Of a stretch of DNA of 64,000 nucleotides, positions 48,026-59,483 are shown piece by piece. Position numbers and translations under genes: made by a program. The stretch's first letter is position 1, and each line of letters opens with the position of its first letter. The notes under the pieces were generated by a model. It was not told the DNA's origin, did no database searches, and was given only the letters and a program-made list of their open reading frames with translations. Origin of the DNA: Hormiphora californensis (lineage: Eukaryota > Ctenophora > Tentaculata > Cydippida > Pleurobrachiidae); contig CM035351.1 of NCBI GenBank assembly GCA_020137815.1, positions 2,074,409 through 2,138,408 of the forward strand. Direction: 5' to 3'.

Positions 48026-49600
48026 GGGAGAGTGAGGGGTGCAAGACAAGAATTACGCACAAGATAAAAACGTTAATTAACTTTCTAAGAGAACCAGCAA
48101 AGGTACAACACGTACATTTACACGCAAACTACTCTGGAAAGTACGGGTAGAGTAGAGAGAGAGATAGAAAGGGGGAAGCAAGATTACAAGTGCAATTTTA
48201 GACGAATTCTTCAACTAAAACGTCGCTTCGAGTTTCAGCCATGTATTTGACCCGAGATTATGTTCCACCAGCTTCAACATGAAGTGATGGTGCCTTTCTA
48301 CCTAGGACCATGCAGCGTTTCTCAACGGGTTTTGAATTTAGATATTGGCTTTGTTATATGGTTTTTATGGCTAAAAATGTGTACCCTTGGCGGCCCAGGG
48401 TACACATTTTTAGCCAGGCTTGGCCCCTATAATAGTCACTAGTGCAGCACTGATACTCTTGCTCAAAGCCCATGGGATTTTACAAATGAATTGTATCCTA
48501 GGTACACATGAACTTTATCCTAGGTACTTAGTTGTAAAGACGCAGGTGACAAGGAAGGGTGTTATTGAAAGTAAAATACAAGAGTCAGTAGTATGTAGTA
48601 GCTATTAATAGCCTAGAAGATAAACAGAGAACCAGAACCCAGTGCACGTGTTTCAACTCACATTACCCGATTGGCTCCAATGCAACCTATTCTCGCTCCG
48701 CGAAGAATAGGCTCCCGGCCCGTGGACAGCAAGAACTCACGTGCGCGCGATGTAAAGCACGTTTTTCAGCAAATCCCGCGCGACAGACTGTTTTGGGAGA
48801 CCTTTTTAGCTGACCTAGCACTACTCAAACGTCAATTACCGCCTCATTTCGCATCGTGATGAATCGGCGGGTATTTTCCCATGCTCACAGGGCCATGACG
48901 ATTCTCCCAGTACCCGCAGATTGTCCCAGGACCGAGTAGGAGCTTGCAGCCAGGTCTTTAAAGAATTGCCCATGTTTAGAGTCAATTTTGACCCACTATT
49001 CCTCAAATGCTGATACTCGCGGGTATTTTCCGTAAAACTAGAGACAATTACCTGCCAGGAGCAACAAACGAGATGCAAATCGGTTCAGTAGTTCCTTGCA
49101 GCCAGGTCTTTGAAAAAGTTTGCTCTAAAATCAATAACGGGCCGGAGGCCTAGATGTGAGATCGATCTCGGTCGCTGCGCGACCTCGATCTCACTCAGGC
49201 ATCAATGTGGCCAAATTACCCGACAGGATGTAGCATCATGTTATAGGTCCTTTATTTTCCTGGAGGAATGTTTCACTGATAACAGTGCAGGGTATTAAAT
49301 TATAGGCTCCAATATGGCTGCATAATAAGTATATTAGGTTTCTATAATAATCAGCTGCACTGTCTACTCACTTTGTCCGTCAATGGAGAGATAAAATTAA
49401 TTCGACTAAATTATCAACTGGTCGTTGTTCTCGGGGGTTCTATGAGGGTTTACATGTAACTGATCATGATTCCACATGGAGACAACTCATATCACGTCCT
49501 CTAAATTCACCCTTTTTATTTTGCTCCTTCCTCTCCTCTGATCCATTTCTCCATTTCTCTTTGGCATTATGTGATATATAACAAGGATTCACGTTCAAGC
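48026..49600. other. Intergenic upstream of the LRRC74-like gene; perfect hairpin at 48368-48416
   Basis: No exon is supported. TGGCTAAAAATGTGTACCCT (48368-48387) pairs perfectly with 48397-48416 around a 9-nt loop. Another hairpin (GCCTATTCTCGCTCC / GAAGAATAGGC) lies near 48684-48713, and a GAGATCGATCTCGGTCGC / GCGACCTCGATCTC pair near 49158-49195. None resembles a known RNA family. Confidence 0.5.
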
Positions 49601-49700
49601 TTACTCCTTACATATTCAGTATTGGTTGCCATAGCAACAGTTTACAGGGTAACATCACTCTCTCACTCTCTCTCTCTCTCCCTCATCTTTTCTCTCTCCC
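49588..49700 (+). promoter_or_regulatory. RFX X-box promoter module upstream of the LRRC74-like gene
   Basis: GTTGCCATAGCAAC at 49625-49638 is a textbook RFX X-box (GTNRCC, 0-3 nt, RGYAAC), 165 bp upstream of the start codon. X-boxes mark promoters of ciliary genes in animals. The surrounding block, from GGATTCACGTTCAAGCTT through the X-box to a CT-rich tract, recurs at 60781-60930. Confidence 0.7.
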
Positions 49701-49802
49701 TCCGTATCATTTGAAATACGATATTAGATTTCATTCTCTGTTTGCCTCTTTGCTCCAACTATCCAACAGCTGCACAACTGCTACCCACCCACACACACTA
49801 CC

Positions 49803-52800
49803 ATGTCCAATAAAACCGGTTCCATTGTGGGAGACAGCCCTGTTCCCGGTGCCCAATCTGTGAGTTGTTGGGAGATGGGGATCGAGATTAATGTTGTTGT
49901 AGTTCAGTAATTGATGCAGAAAGAGGGAGAGAGAGTTGATGTGGTTAATAAACACTGTTCGTAATAACTATGAGATGAGCAACACATGTGTTTATGTTAT
50001 TGGATTTTGGCATACATATACTGTTGTTGTTATTCTGACCATGACATGATCTATCGCATGTCCTTATGATGACTTGTATTGTACCGTGTGGGGCAATAAA
50101 AATGCCCCCCCAAGTCTACCATAGTTCCAGATATCGTGGAGCGCTAAAATTTGGTACAGTAACTCTATGAGACAAATAAATAACTTTGCCAAAATTTCAG
50201 ACCTCTAGCTCAAAATTCATTTTTTTGATCGGAATGAACATTGTCATTCATTTCAGGAAAAAATATTTTCCGGTCCAAAATTTAGCTAATTATGTTTGGC
50301 TATCCATTTGCATTCCAATGGGACCAAGATCAGCTAAATTGGACAAACACAAGAGACACAGTGTCATGTTGCTTTAAGTTAGTCAGGTCATGTGATCTTC
50401 ACCGAATCGTTGAGTTTCCGGGATTGCTAATCGGGCCAATGGGCAAAGGAATCTCGTATCATGGCCGCTAATTGGGTATGTGTACCAATACAGGGTGATG
50501 TGATTCGAGGAAAGAGGACATTTATCAAAGAGCTACAGATCTCATGACTAATCAGCATCGTCATCCCTCATTAGCAGATGTGATACGTGATTCTCTACCA
50601 CTTAGACCAATTCGTAATACTGAACACGATCAACGATTCAGTGAAGATCACATGACCTGACTAACTTTAAGAAACATGACACTGTGTCTCTTGTGGTTGT
50701 CCAATTTAGCTGATCTTGGTCACATTGGAAAGCTAATCGATAGCCAAACATAATTGGTTAAATTTTGAACCGGAAAATATTTTTCCCTGGAATGAATGAC
50801 AATGTTCATTCCGATCAAAAAAATGAATTTTGAGCTAGAGGTCTGAAATTTTGGTCAAGTTATTTATTTGTCTCATAGAGTTACTGTACCAAATTTTAGC
50901 GCTCCACGATATCTGGAACTATGGCAGACTTGGGGGGGCATTTTTATTGCCCCACACGGTATCTTGAGCTTTATTATTGTCCCTCTGGATCTCCGCAAGA
51001 GTTTAATTCTAATAAGTACCCCATTTCAGAGTTTTCTTACGGAGATCAGTGACTCAGCGAGTACAGTAACGGACGTGGTAGACAGGTTACGGGGCCTCGG
51101 AACCTTGTATGAAGACGAGGGAGAAAGCCAGTTCACATCGCCCCTCCCACCCCGGGTAGGTACTACCATATATGGTGTGGTGCTACCATATATGGCACAG
51201 AGCACTACCATACGATTAGCTGGTGGAGTTGTTGTCCAACTGTATTTTTCTCTCATCTTTTAATACTCCTCCTCACTTCCAGTTCCCCCTCTCTGGGACC
51301 ATGCTTGAGCTTCTCAAGTAGCTCATGCAGTTTGTGTGTCCATTAGTAATTAGCAAATGTGTTTGAGTGCCCTGAAACTCCCAACTAAGATGACATACCC
51401 CTGAAATACACGTTCCCACCCTTTCTTAGCATTTAATTTTGATGCAGGTATCATTTCTAACTTCTTATCTCGTTTCACATGTGCACTCCCTGTTTCAGCC
51501 TCCCTCAGAAACTGGATCAGAGTTCGATACAGATTTAGAAGACGAGCCAGAGACAAAGACCGAATATGACTCCTCAGGAATCGATCTCTATCTTAAGGTT
51601 ATTTTTAAACATAACATAGGAATATAAATTTAGGAAAGTAATTTAAGTTTAGAAACTTCAAAAGTTTTGACAGGACGAACCGCACACGAAGAAAGCATCG
51701 ACGTTCATATTTAATTTCCGTTCCCGTTTATTCTTTAGTTCCCTATTATATAATACGATCTTTCCTATGTATTATGTACTGATGATTGGTGCCTCCTCGT
51801 GGGGCATCATGAAACATGTGTATAGACCTTAAAAACTTCTGTTGTTTTTAATTTGTATTATGCAAAATGCTAAAACATAAATTCCAGTCTGGCGGCTGTC
51901 AAACCGGGAATGCGTAGCACAGCACATATGCTCCTCCGTCTAACTACATAATTACAATTAAATTAAATTACAATTAAATTTTAGATCTGCGAAGGAATGA
52001 CGATGAGGCCGGTTTCCCAGTTTATGCGACAGACCAAGAATCCCTACCTGTCCCTCAAGTACCAGTCACTAGGATGCAAGAATACAGTGGCTATCACACG
52101 GGCCCTTGCAGTAAGTAAATGGGGTAACAACCTGGCCCAGGAGTTAAGTCACTTGACACTGTGATTTAGAATAAAAAGAAATTATGAATAATTCAACCCA
52201 GGAGTATCTTACACGAGAGGGGAAATGACGGCATTTGGAGCTGTGTAGCTTCTATTCCCTAACCCCAGTAACATCCCTAAGTAACCTCCCTCGCCCCAGT
52301 AACCTCCCTAACCTCCCCTCTTCTTCTCCAGTAACCTCCCTAACCTCCCCTCTTCTTCTCCAGTAACCTCCCTAACCTCCCCTCTTCTTCTCCAGTAACC
52401 TCCCTAACCTCCCCTCTTCTTCCCCAGTAACCTCCCTAACCTCCCCTCTTCTTCTCCAGTAACCTCCCTAACCTCCCCTCTTCTTCTCCAGTAACCTCCC
52501 TAACCTCCCCTCTTCTTCTCCAGTAACCTCCCTAACCTCCCCTCTTCTTCTCCAGTAACCTCCCTAACCTCCCCTCTTCTTCTCCAGTAACCTCCCTAAC
52601 CTCCCCTCTTCTTCTCCAGTAACCTCCCTAACCTCCCCTCTTCTTCTCCAGTAACCTCCCTAACCTCCCCTCTTCTTCTCCAGTAACCTCCCTAACCTCC
52701 CCTCTTCTTCTCCAGTAACCTCCCTAACCTCCCCTCTTCTTCTCCAGTAACCTCCCTAACCTCCCCTCTTCTTCTCCAGTAACCTCCCTAACCTCCCCTC

Positions 52801-55800
52801 TTCTTCTCCAGTAACCTCCCTAACCTCCCCTCTTCTTCTCCAGTAACCTCCCTAACCTCCCCTCTTCTTCTCCAGTAACCTCCCTAACCTCCCCTCTTCT
52901 TCTCCAGTAACCTCCCTAACCTCCCCTCTTCTTCTCCAGTAACCTCCCTAACCTCCCCTCTTCTTCTCCAGTAACCTCCCTAACCTCCCCTCTTCTTCTC
53001 CAGTAACCTCCCTAACCTCCCCTCTTCTTCTCCAGTAACCTCCCTAACCTCCCCTCTTCTTCTCCAGTAACCTCCCTAACCTCCCCTCTTCTTCTCCAGT
53101 AACCTCCCTAACCTCCCCTCTTCTTCCCCAGTAACCTCCCTAACCTCCCCTCTTCTTCCCCAGTAACCTCCCTAACCTCCCCTCTTCTTCCCCAGTAACC
53201 TCCCTAACCTCCCCTCTTCTTCTCCAGTAACCTCCCTAACCTCCCCTCTTATTCTCCAGTAACCTCCCTAACCTCCCCTCTTCTTCTCCAGTAACCTCCC
53301 CTCTTCTTCTCCAGTAACCTCCCTAACCTCCCCTCTTCTTCCCCAGTAACCTCCCTAACCTCCCCTCTTCTTCCCCAGTAACCTCCCTAACCTCCCCTCT
53401 TCTTCTCCAGTAACCTCCCTAACCTCCCCTCTTCTCCTCCAGTAACCTCCCTAACCCCCCTCTTCTCCCCCAGAGTAACACGCACGTGGAGAGGTTGGAT
53501 CTCTCAGATGCTGATATCGGGTGTGACGGAATGATTAGTGTGGCCAATATGCTGACAGAGAACTACTTTATTACCGATCTCAGTGAGTTGAAACAACAAC
53601 AGTTCAAACTGGGACAACGCTAAAACAATTTATTCACTCAAAAGTGGTTGAACAGAGCAACAAGCATTCATGCTATAATGGCACCCTGCTATCTCTCTCT
53701 CCTAGTTAAAGTAACGATCTCACCTCACCACCACATGCACCTTCATTGAATTAATTATTAATTAGCATGACATGTGAAACTGCACTACATACCGCCTTAA
53801 TTAAACAGCTACTGAGTACGTGAAGCAGTTCTTAGAGACACATTCATGCCGGAAACAATTCCATATTTCTCCAGAATTACGGCAGGGGCCGTTTTCGAAC
53901 CGACAGATATTTAGTAGCCCTTTCCCACTCTCTGTTCCCTCTCTGCTACCCTATCCCCCTAACACACTACTCCCCTGCTCAAATCCCCCTAACACTACTC
54001 CCCTAATCTCAGATCTAAAGGACAACAAGATTGGAGATAGTGGTGTTACTTCGCTGTGTAGAGTCCTCTCAGATCACTCCTATGTGAAGAGGCTGAACCT
54101 CTCTGGGAACGGTCTGGGGAACGGTGCTGCTAACCTAGTCTCGGAGATGCTACAACAAAATTACACTCTTAGTTCCCTGAACCTGTGTAACAACCACATC
54201 TCGTGAGTCTTAGTTCCCTGAACCTGTGTAACAAGCACATCTCGTGAGTCTTAGTTCCCTGAACCTGTGTAACAACCACATCTCGTGAGTCTTAGTTCCC
54301 TGAACCTGTGTAACAACCACATCTCGTGAGTCTTAGTTCCCTGAACCTGTGTAACAACCACATCTCGTGAGTCTTAGTTCCCTGAACCTGTGTAACAACC
54401 ACATCTCGTGAGTCTTAGTTCCCTGAACCTGTGTAACAACCACATCTCGTGAGTCTTAGTTCCCTGAACCTGTGTAACAACCACATCTCGTGAGTCTTAG
54501 TTCCCTGAACCTGTGTAACAACCACATCTCGTGAGTCTTAGTTCCCTGAACCTGTGTAACAACCACTGAACCTGTGTAACAACCACATCTCGTGAGTCTT
54601 AGTTCCCTGAACCTGTGTAACAACCACATCTCGTGAGTCTTAGTTCCCTGAACCTGTGTAACAACCACATCTCGTGAGTCTTAGTTCCCTGAACCTGTGT
54701 AACAACCACATCTCGTGAGTCTTAGTTCCCTGAACCTGTGTAACAACCACATCTCGTGAGTCTTAGTTCCCTGAACCTGTGTAACAACCACATCTCGTGA
54801 GTCTTAGTTCCCTGAACCTGTGTAACAACCACATCTCGTGAGTCTTAGTTCCCTGAACCTGTGTAACAACCACATCTCGTGAGTCTTAGTTCCCTGAACC
54901 TGTGTAACAACCACATCTCGTGAGTCTTAGTTCCCTGAACCTGTGTAACAACCACATCTCGTGAGTTATGTAGGGTGAGCGGAGCCACTGACTTTAAAAT
55001 GCTACTGCTAGGCGCCTCAAGGGTACCTAATAGGTACTACCTATAGACCTTCCCTCGACCCTCGAGTGTGCTCTGTGATTTTCCGGTCCAATAAACCTAG
55101 CTCAAACTGTGAGACCAACCTATTTTATCACCCTAACAGCTGCTCTCATTCAGGTGTGTAGGAGCTAAAGCGCTGGCAAGTGCCCTGGTTGGGAATGATA
55201 CCCTCTCAGATGTTGACCTCAGCAGTAACCGGATATCAAGAAAGGGTAGTGAGAGTTTGGGTAAAATGGTAGCCGTAAATAGTGGACTACTTTCTCTTAA
55301 CTTGAGGAGTAACGGCCTCGATACAGCAGTGAGTTGTTGGATATTTATTGACATGGACCCGTGTTACGCAAGTAACATGCACAGTTTTCAACAATTTTGC
55401 TGAATGGGATACTTGTTACAGATCGTTATCTCATCATTAGTATAATAGGACTCAAAGTTAACTCACTTAAACCTTGTCATACAAACTGACTGTAAAATGG
55501 TAGCCGGCCCGGTTACTGGTTAGGAGAGTGCGGTGTGAGACAAGCTCAACCTGTTTTATCCTGACTATATCTCCATCTCAGGGGGCGAATAGTTTTATAA
55601 AGGCAATCAAGCAAAATGGCACCTTGTTAAATCTAGATATAACGTGAGTTATCAAAATTTTAGATATATTTTGAATATGTACCGACCATCTCTAATCATC
55701 TTCCTCGCATTTCAACTGCAACATGTTCCCCTCCCATGATCCCCTCCCTTTTTCTCAGAAACACGAGGTTTCCTGGAAAACTCTCGAAGGAGCTAGCCAA

Positions 55801-57765
55801 ATCACTCACGGTCAATGAGACCTTAAAGATCCTCAGACTGGGACGGAACCCCTTCAGAGAGGAGGAGCTAGAAGTGTTAGTGGCAAGTTTAGCGGCCTGT
55901 CAGAGCTCAGGCCTCCATATCATAGGGCTTGAGGTTAGTGTTGCTGATGTGGTAAATTATATTCTACTTTTATAGTTGGTTAACTGTGTAAACTTGTTGA
56001 GTAATGTCAATGAGTGTAAACCCCGGGGTGAACAGTGTTTACTAAACACTCAAAAACTGTAAGAGTTTATCACTTTACCTCGATTAAAACTGTAAGCCCA
56101 TATTCCAGGATTTGTCTGTTAGTAAGAGACTCTACGAGCGGTTACAAGAGTTCGAGAGAGACAGTGGGGTGGTCATCCATTACGGACATTCGGGGGGCTA
56201 CCAGAGGGGCAATCCTATGTCAGGGTAAGTGTTTACCCTCAACAGGGCGAGTGTGACTGCAGTAGTTTTCATTGTAAATTTCAGCAATACTCAACAGTCA
56301 ACAGTTTTTACTATAAATGAATACTGTTCATGTTCAGTAGGTATTGAAGGTTTACAATTACAGATTTGTATAATATCTCCCTCCCCTCAGGCAGGCCCTG
56401 TTCCTCGAGGAGTTCATTATCACGAACCTATCAAAACTAGTTCCACTCTTTGTAGCGAGGAGCGGGGATACTGTTACCGTGTCTCAGTTCAAGGAGGTTT
56501 TATTGGAAGCTGAAATACCCCTCAGTGAGGTAACTGCATCATGTACAACTAATGGGGAGGGGAAAGGTGGATGGGGTTAATAAAGGAATATGGGGGTTGT
56601 GAGTGAGGGGTGATTGGGCACTAAAATATTTGATCCGGATGTATGTTGACTGTACAGGGTGTTCATTTTGGATCTTTACAAGCGTTGGGCTTCACCCAGA
56701 AAAAAGTTGACAAGATTAGGTCATTAAACTTCATACTTGGACTATTCTATACCCTCATTCAAGGTTCCTGGGGGTTTTGGAGCTTTAGGACCCTGGGAAG
56801 TGTGTTTTTGGCATCAAAACTACCAGAAGGAATTTTTTTGGTGGTGCTGAGACTTTGCTAAAATGTTTTTTGGGTATTTTCTATGTCAATCCTAAAGTTT
56901 CATAGAGATTGGATGTGTTTTTCAGACTCAAAATTTCGTAAAAAGTGGCTGGAAAGACTCAATTTTAGCCGTTTTTGAGCTGTTTTCGAGCCTTTTCAGC
57001 CACGTTTATCGAAATTTTGAGTCCGAAACACACATCCAATCTCTATGAAACTTTAGGACATAGAAAATACCCAAAAAACATTTTAGCAAAGTCTCAGCAC
57101 CAGCAAAAAAATTCCTTCTGGTAGTTTTGATGCCAAAAACACACTTCCCGGGGTGCTAGAGCTCCAAAACCCCAAGGAACCTTGAATGAGGGTATAGAAT
57201 GGTCCAAGTATGAAGTTTCATGACCTGATCTTGTCAACTTCTCTCTGGGTGAAGGCCAACGCTTGTAAAGATCCAAAATGAACACCCAGTATTATTATCT
57301 AAGGTGTTTCATAATTGCTGCCGGTCGTAAGAAGACGAATTGTTGCAACACAGCATTCTCAATAAATTCTCTGGAAGTTGATAATTCCCTAGAACTTCTA
57401 GTAGTAGTGTTCAAACTAGAAAACCATTAAGATGTCACCATGAGACACCGCACCGTCACCACGTGATAATGTTGCTATGAAATCGTTACCACATAACCCC
57501 CACTTTACTAAACAACTACCATATATCAGGTCGACGTTCAGAAGCTGCTGGACAGATTCAACTTTCCAGAGGGGATCGTGCCCGTTAGGTATGTCTTTTC
57601 AATTCAATTTTATTTGTCCTACTGTTGAAGAAATAATCTATCTATTTTTTTAAATTGATCATTAACTCGATTCCTTCTTAAAAAACTCAGGCTCCACATC
57701 TTTTTCCTTTCAGGAAGTTATTGAAAGGAAAGATAGCTGTTAACTTAATGGAATACAAGAAGTGA
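49803..57765 (+). CDS. LRRC74: LRRC74-like leucine-rich-repeat protein with C-terminal EF-hand-like segment, 13 exons
   Basis: Exons: 49803-49859, 51030-51155, 51499-51597, 51985-52110, 53474-53582, 54013-54202, 55154-55328, 55582-55643, 55759-55933, 56109-56224, 56391-56529, 57530-57588, 57714-57765. All are GT-AG and in phase; total 1485 nt, 494 residues, close to vertebrate LRRC74A. An acidic N-terminus leads to the family start (SLKYQSLGCKNTVAITRAL), then ribonuclease-inhibitor-type LRRs (VERLDLSDADIGCDG, NLKDNKIGDSG, RLNLSGNGLGNGA, DVDLSSNRISRKG, SLNLRSNGLDTAG, ILRLGRNPFREEE). The C-terminus (VTVSQFKEVLLEAEIPLSEV) resembles degenerate EF-hands. Such proteins are scaffolds of poorly known function, often testis- or cilia-linked, which fits the upstream X-box. 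Two introns hold splice-site minisatellites. Confidence 0.93.
50082..50961. mobile_element. 880-bp foldback element with ~330-bp inverted repeats
   Basis: Ends TACCGTGTGGGGCAATAAAA and its complement, with long arms containing CCATAGTTCCAGATATCG and GTCATGTGATCTTCACCGA-type blocks; they pair with about 90% identity around a spacer of roughly 200 bp. TA at each end suggests a Tc1/mariner-type insertion, unproven. No coding capacity. It lies in LRRC74-like intron 1, 68 bp before exon 2. Confidence 0.88.
52261..53473 (+). repeat. 32-bp minisatellite of complete 3' splice-site modules, about 37 units
   Basis: The unit contains, in order, CCTCCCTAAC (branch-point-like CTAAC), CTCCCCTCTTCTTCTC (polypyrimidine tract) and CAG, i.e. 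all elements of an acceptor, every 32 bp. A few units have TTCTTCCCCAG variants. The last, diverged unit (CTTCTCCCCCAG) is the real acceptor of exon 53474. Use of an upstream AG would put TAA as the first codon, because exon 4 ends in phase 0. Confidence 0.95.
54168..54966 (+). repeat. 41-bp minisatellite of exon end plus 5' splice donor, 19 units
   Basis: The last 35 bp of exon 6 (CTTAGTTCCCTGAACCTGTG to AACCACATCTC) together with GTGAGT are repeated in tandem: 19 full units plus one 20-bp partial near 54547-54570. The first unit overlaps the coding exon (donor GTGAGT at 54203), which keeps the frame with exon 7. Each later unit offers an equal donor. Since 41 is not divisible by 3 and the frame meets TGA at the first donor, use of later donors would truncate the protein. 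Confidence 0.96.
56655..57289. mobile_element. 635-bp foldback element, CAGGGTGTTC ends, TA-flanked
   Basis: Left end TA-CAGGGTGTTCATTTTGGA, right end CCAAAATGAACACCCAG-TA. The arms are about 300 bp, with GAATTTTTTTGGTGGTGCTG / CAGCACCAGCAAAAAAATTC among the paired blocks, and meet near 56970. Ends of the CAGGGTGT type with TA duplications are common in mariner-related MITEs. It lies in the LRRC74-like intron 56530-57529. Confidence 0.88.
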
Positions 57766-58710
57766 TGCTGCTAATAATGTTTAAATATAGCGACTATTAT
57801 AAAATGCAACTTCACCATGAAATTGAACTTGGGAATGGGATTGAGACGATTAATAGGACGAGAATATGTTGAACAAACGGTTTATTTATATTGTGTACAG
57901 AGAGTTTATTGTTTATTTGCTTTGAATGTTTAAAAAACGGTCGTTTTACATTTTATGGATATGGGTTTTTTAGGTGTCCATGTCCTTTGCGTCGTCGCTC
58001 GGAAATGATCTTCCATGCGCCTGCGGAAATATAATTTCTGTGATGCTCTAATACGCCGCGCTAATATTTTAAGCGCGCGCGTTTAAAACTGAAAATAAAA
58101 GTTGGGTTTTTCTTTTTAACATTTTAAGTTTTTTTTGGATTTTGGAACTTCTTTTGGGTTGGCTCATTTTCATACACTTATGGGTGCCACAACCTATTAC
58201 CTATACGGGTCGAATTACAAACGCAAGATGGAACTAGAAAGATGGCGGGAATATCAAATGTTTGTGATGATGATGTGTTATATCATCTTGCAATAATAAT
58301 CGGAAATCCTTGGTATAGAACTAACCGCTTTTGAAACGAGAGTTAGTGAGACGAAGTCCGCACCAAGTGATGCAAGTAGTCAAGACCTAACAGAACTCGT
58401 GTTGTTCTTTAAAATATGGACAATGAAAAGCGGACAATAAATGTATATTTGTATTTGTATTTGTATTTCAAAGTATAACATCTGCAAATTCAGCAGCCGG
58501 GTCACCCAGCACCCCCCCCCCCTCTGTCTCACAGTGGTGCTCCGTCATATTGGCCGCCCACACAGCGCCGCCCAAAGCGTTGTCCAGTGTCCACGACGTC
58601 TAAGAAGCACGTGGACAACTCTTTGGGCGAAGCTTTATGTGGGCGGCCAATATGACTGAGTACCACTGCCATCTGGTAATGGGCAATGGTACACCATTAC
58701 AATAGGTATC
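57766..58710 (+). promoter_or_regulatory. Intergenic/promoter region with YY1-like motif and 138-bp inverted repeat
   Basis: AAGATGGCGG at 58239-58248 matches the YY1 consensus often found at animal transcription starts. An inverted repeat spans 58532-58669: CAGTGGTGCTCCGTCATATT and GGCCGCCCACA pair with TGTGGGCGGCC and AATATGACTGAGTACCACTG, and the arms also contain CCCAAAGCGTTGTCCA. The small coiled-coil gene starts at 58711. Whether the inverted repeat is a MITE or a regulatory hairpin is open. Confidence 0.5.
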
Positions 58711-59483
58711 ATGACAACGGAAGCACAGCTGGATAAACTCCAAGAACGGGTCACTCAGATCAAGGAATGGCTCCCTCAGGTGAAACACATTCATGGGATG
58801 ATAACATTAAAGTCACATTAACAACCATTCACAAAGTGAAAGTATTAACTATTAACAAGTTAATCATTCACAAGACATGGTATAAAATTTTATTGATTAT
58901 TTTGACACCAGTCCTATCCGGCAGATGATAAATAACGATGTATTGTTTGCCTACAAAACATTCCCCTCTATGAAAACAGGTGGGAAAATATCTAGTTCAG
59001 ATTAGATTTTATTTACAGTCAGACTGTCAGAGCTTTTTTATTATTTTTTTGATTTATCGAGTTCCTATATTTCTTCAGAGGTAACTACTCTCCGCGAAGA
59101 AAACAAGAGGTTGAGGGGAGAGCTGTCAAGGTGGCAAAACAAATGCAAAGTGGCAGAGAATTACCTATCTTCCGAAAAACAGGGACACAGAGAGACACAG
59201 GTAACACACGTGTAGTCGAATGTTGCTATGTTCTAACCCTCCCTTTCGGGGCGCCCGAAACACAGTCTAGCCAGGCAAGTCGAATGCTGGTATTTTCAGT
59301 GTTGTTCAAACAGTGTGACCACTGTTATCTTACAACTTATAAAAAGCTAGATATTAGATTTAATATATATCTGAGTTAACTTATTTGGGAGCATTGTTCA
59401 ATCGATTTTATTTATGGGCATCTTTTTTTCAAACCCAGAGGAGGGTAGAGAAGTTCGAACAAGGCAAGCGCAAGGGCATCTAA
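58711..59483 (+). CDS. Small coiled-coil protein, 4 exons, about 96 residues, not recognised
   Basis: Exons 58711-58779, 58925-58979, 59079-59200 and 59439-59483 join in phase (0, then 1, then 0). The protein starts MTTEAQLDKLQERVTQIKEW, continues NNDVLFAYKTFPSMK and then has a strong coiled-coil segment (TTLREENKRLRGELSRWQNK). It ends with a basic tail (VEKFEQGKRKGI). No domain beyond the coiled coil is recognisable, and I assign no function. The last exon is the least certain: alternative splicing from 59200 to exon-like sequence at 60718 would also be in frame. Confidence 0.6.
59229..59279. repeat. Short interspersed repeat TTCTAACCCTCCC..., copy 2
   Basis: Matches 36647-36688 apart from an inserted TTTCGGGGCGC-like stretch that forms a small GC hairpin. 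It lies in the last intron of the small coiled-coil gene. Confidence 0.6.

Noticed and set aside
52261-54966. CRISPR-like regular repeats of 32 and 41 bp
   Set aside because: There are no unique spacers, the units abut directly, and the setting is eukaryotic introns. They are minisatellites built from splice sites.
56035-56513. Alternative plus-strand frames across LRRC74-like exons 10-11
   Set aside because: They run through introns in the wrong phase. The spliced frame restores the LRRC74-type C-terminus instead.
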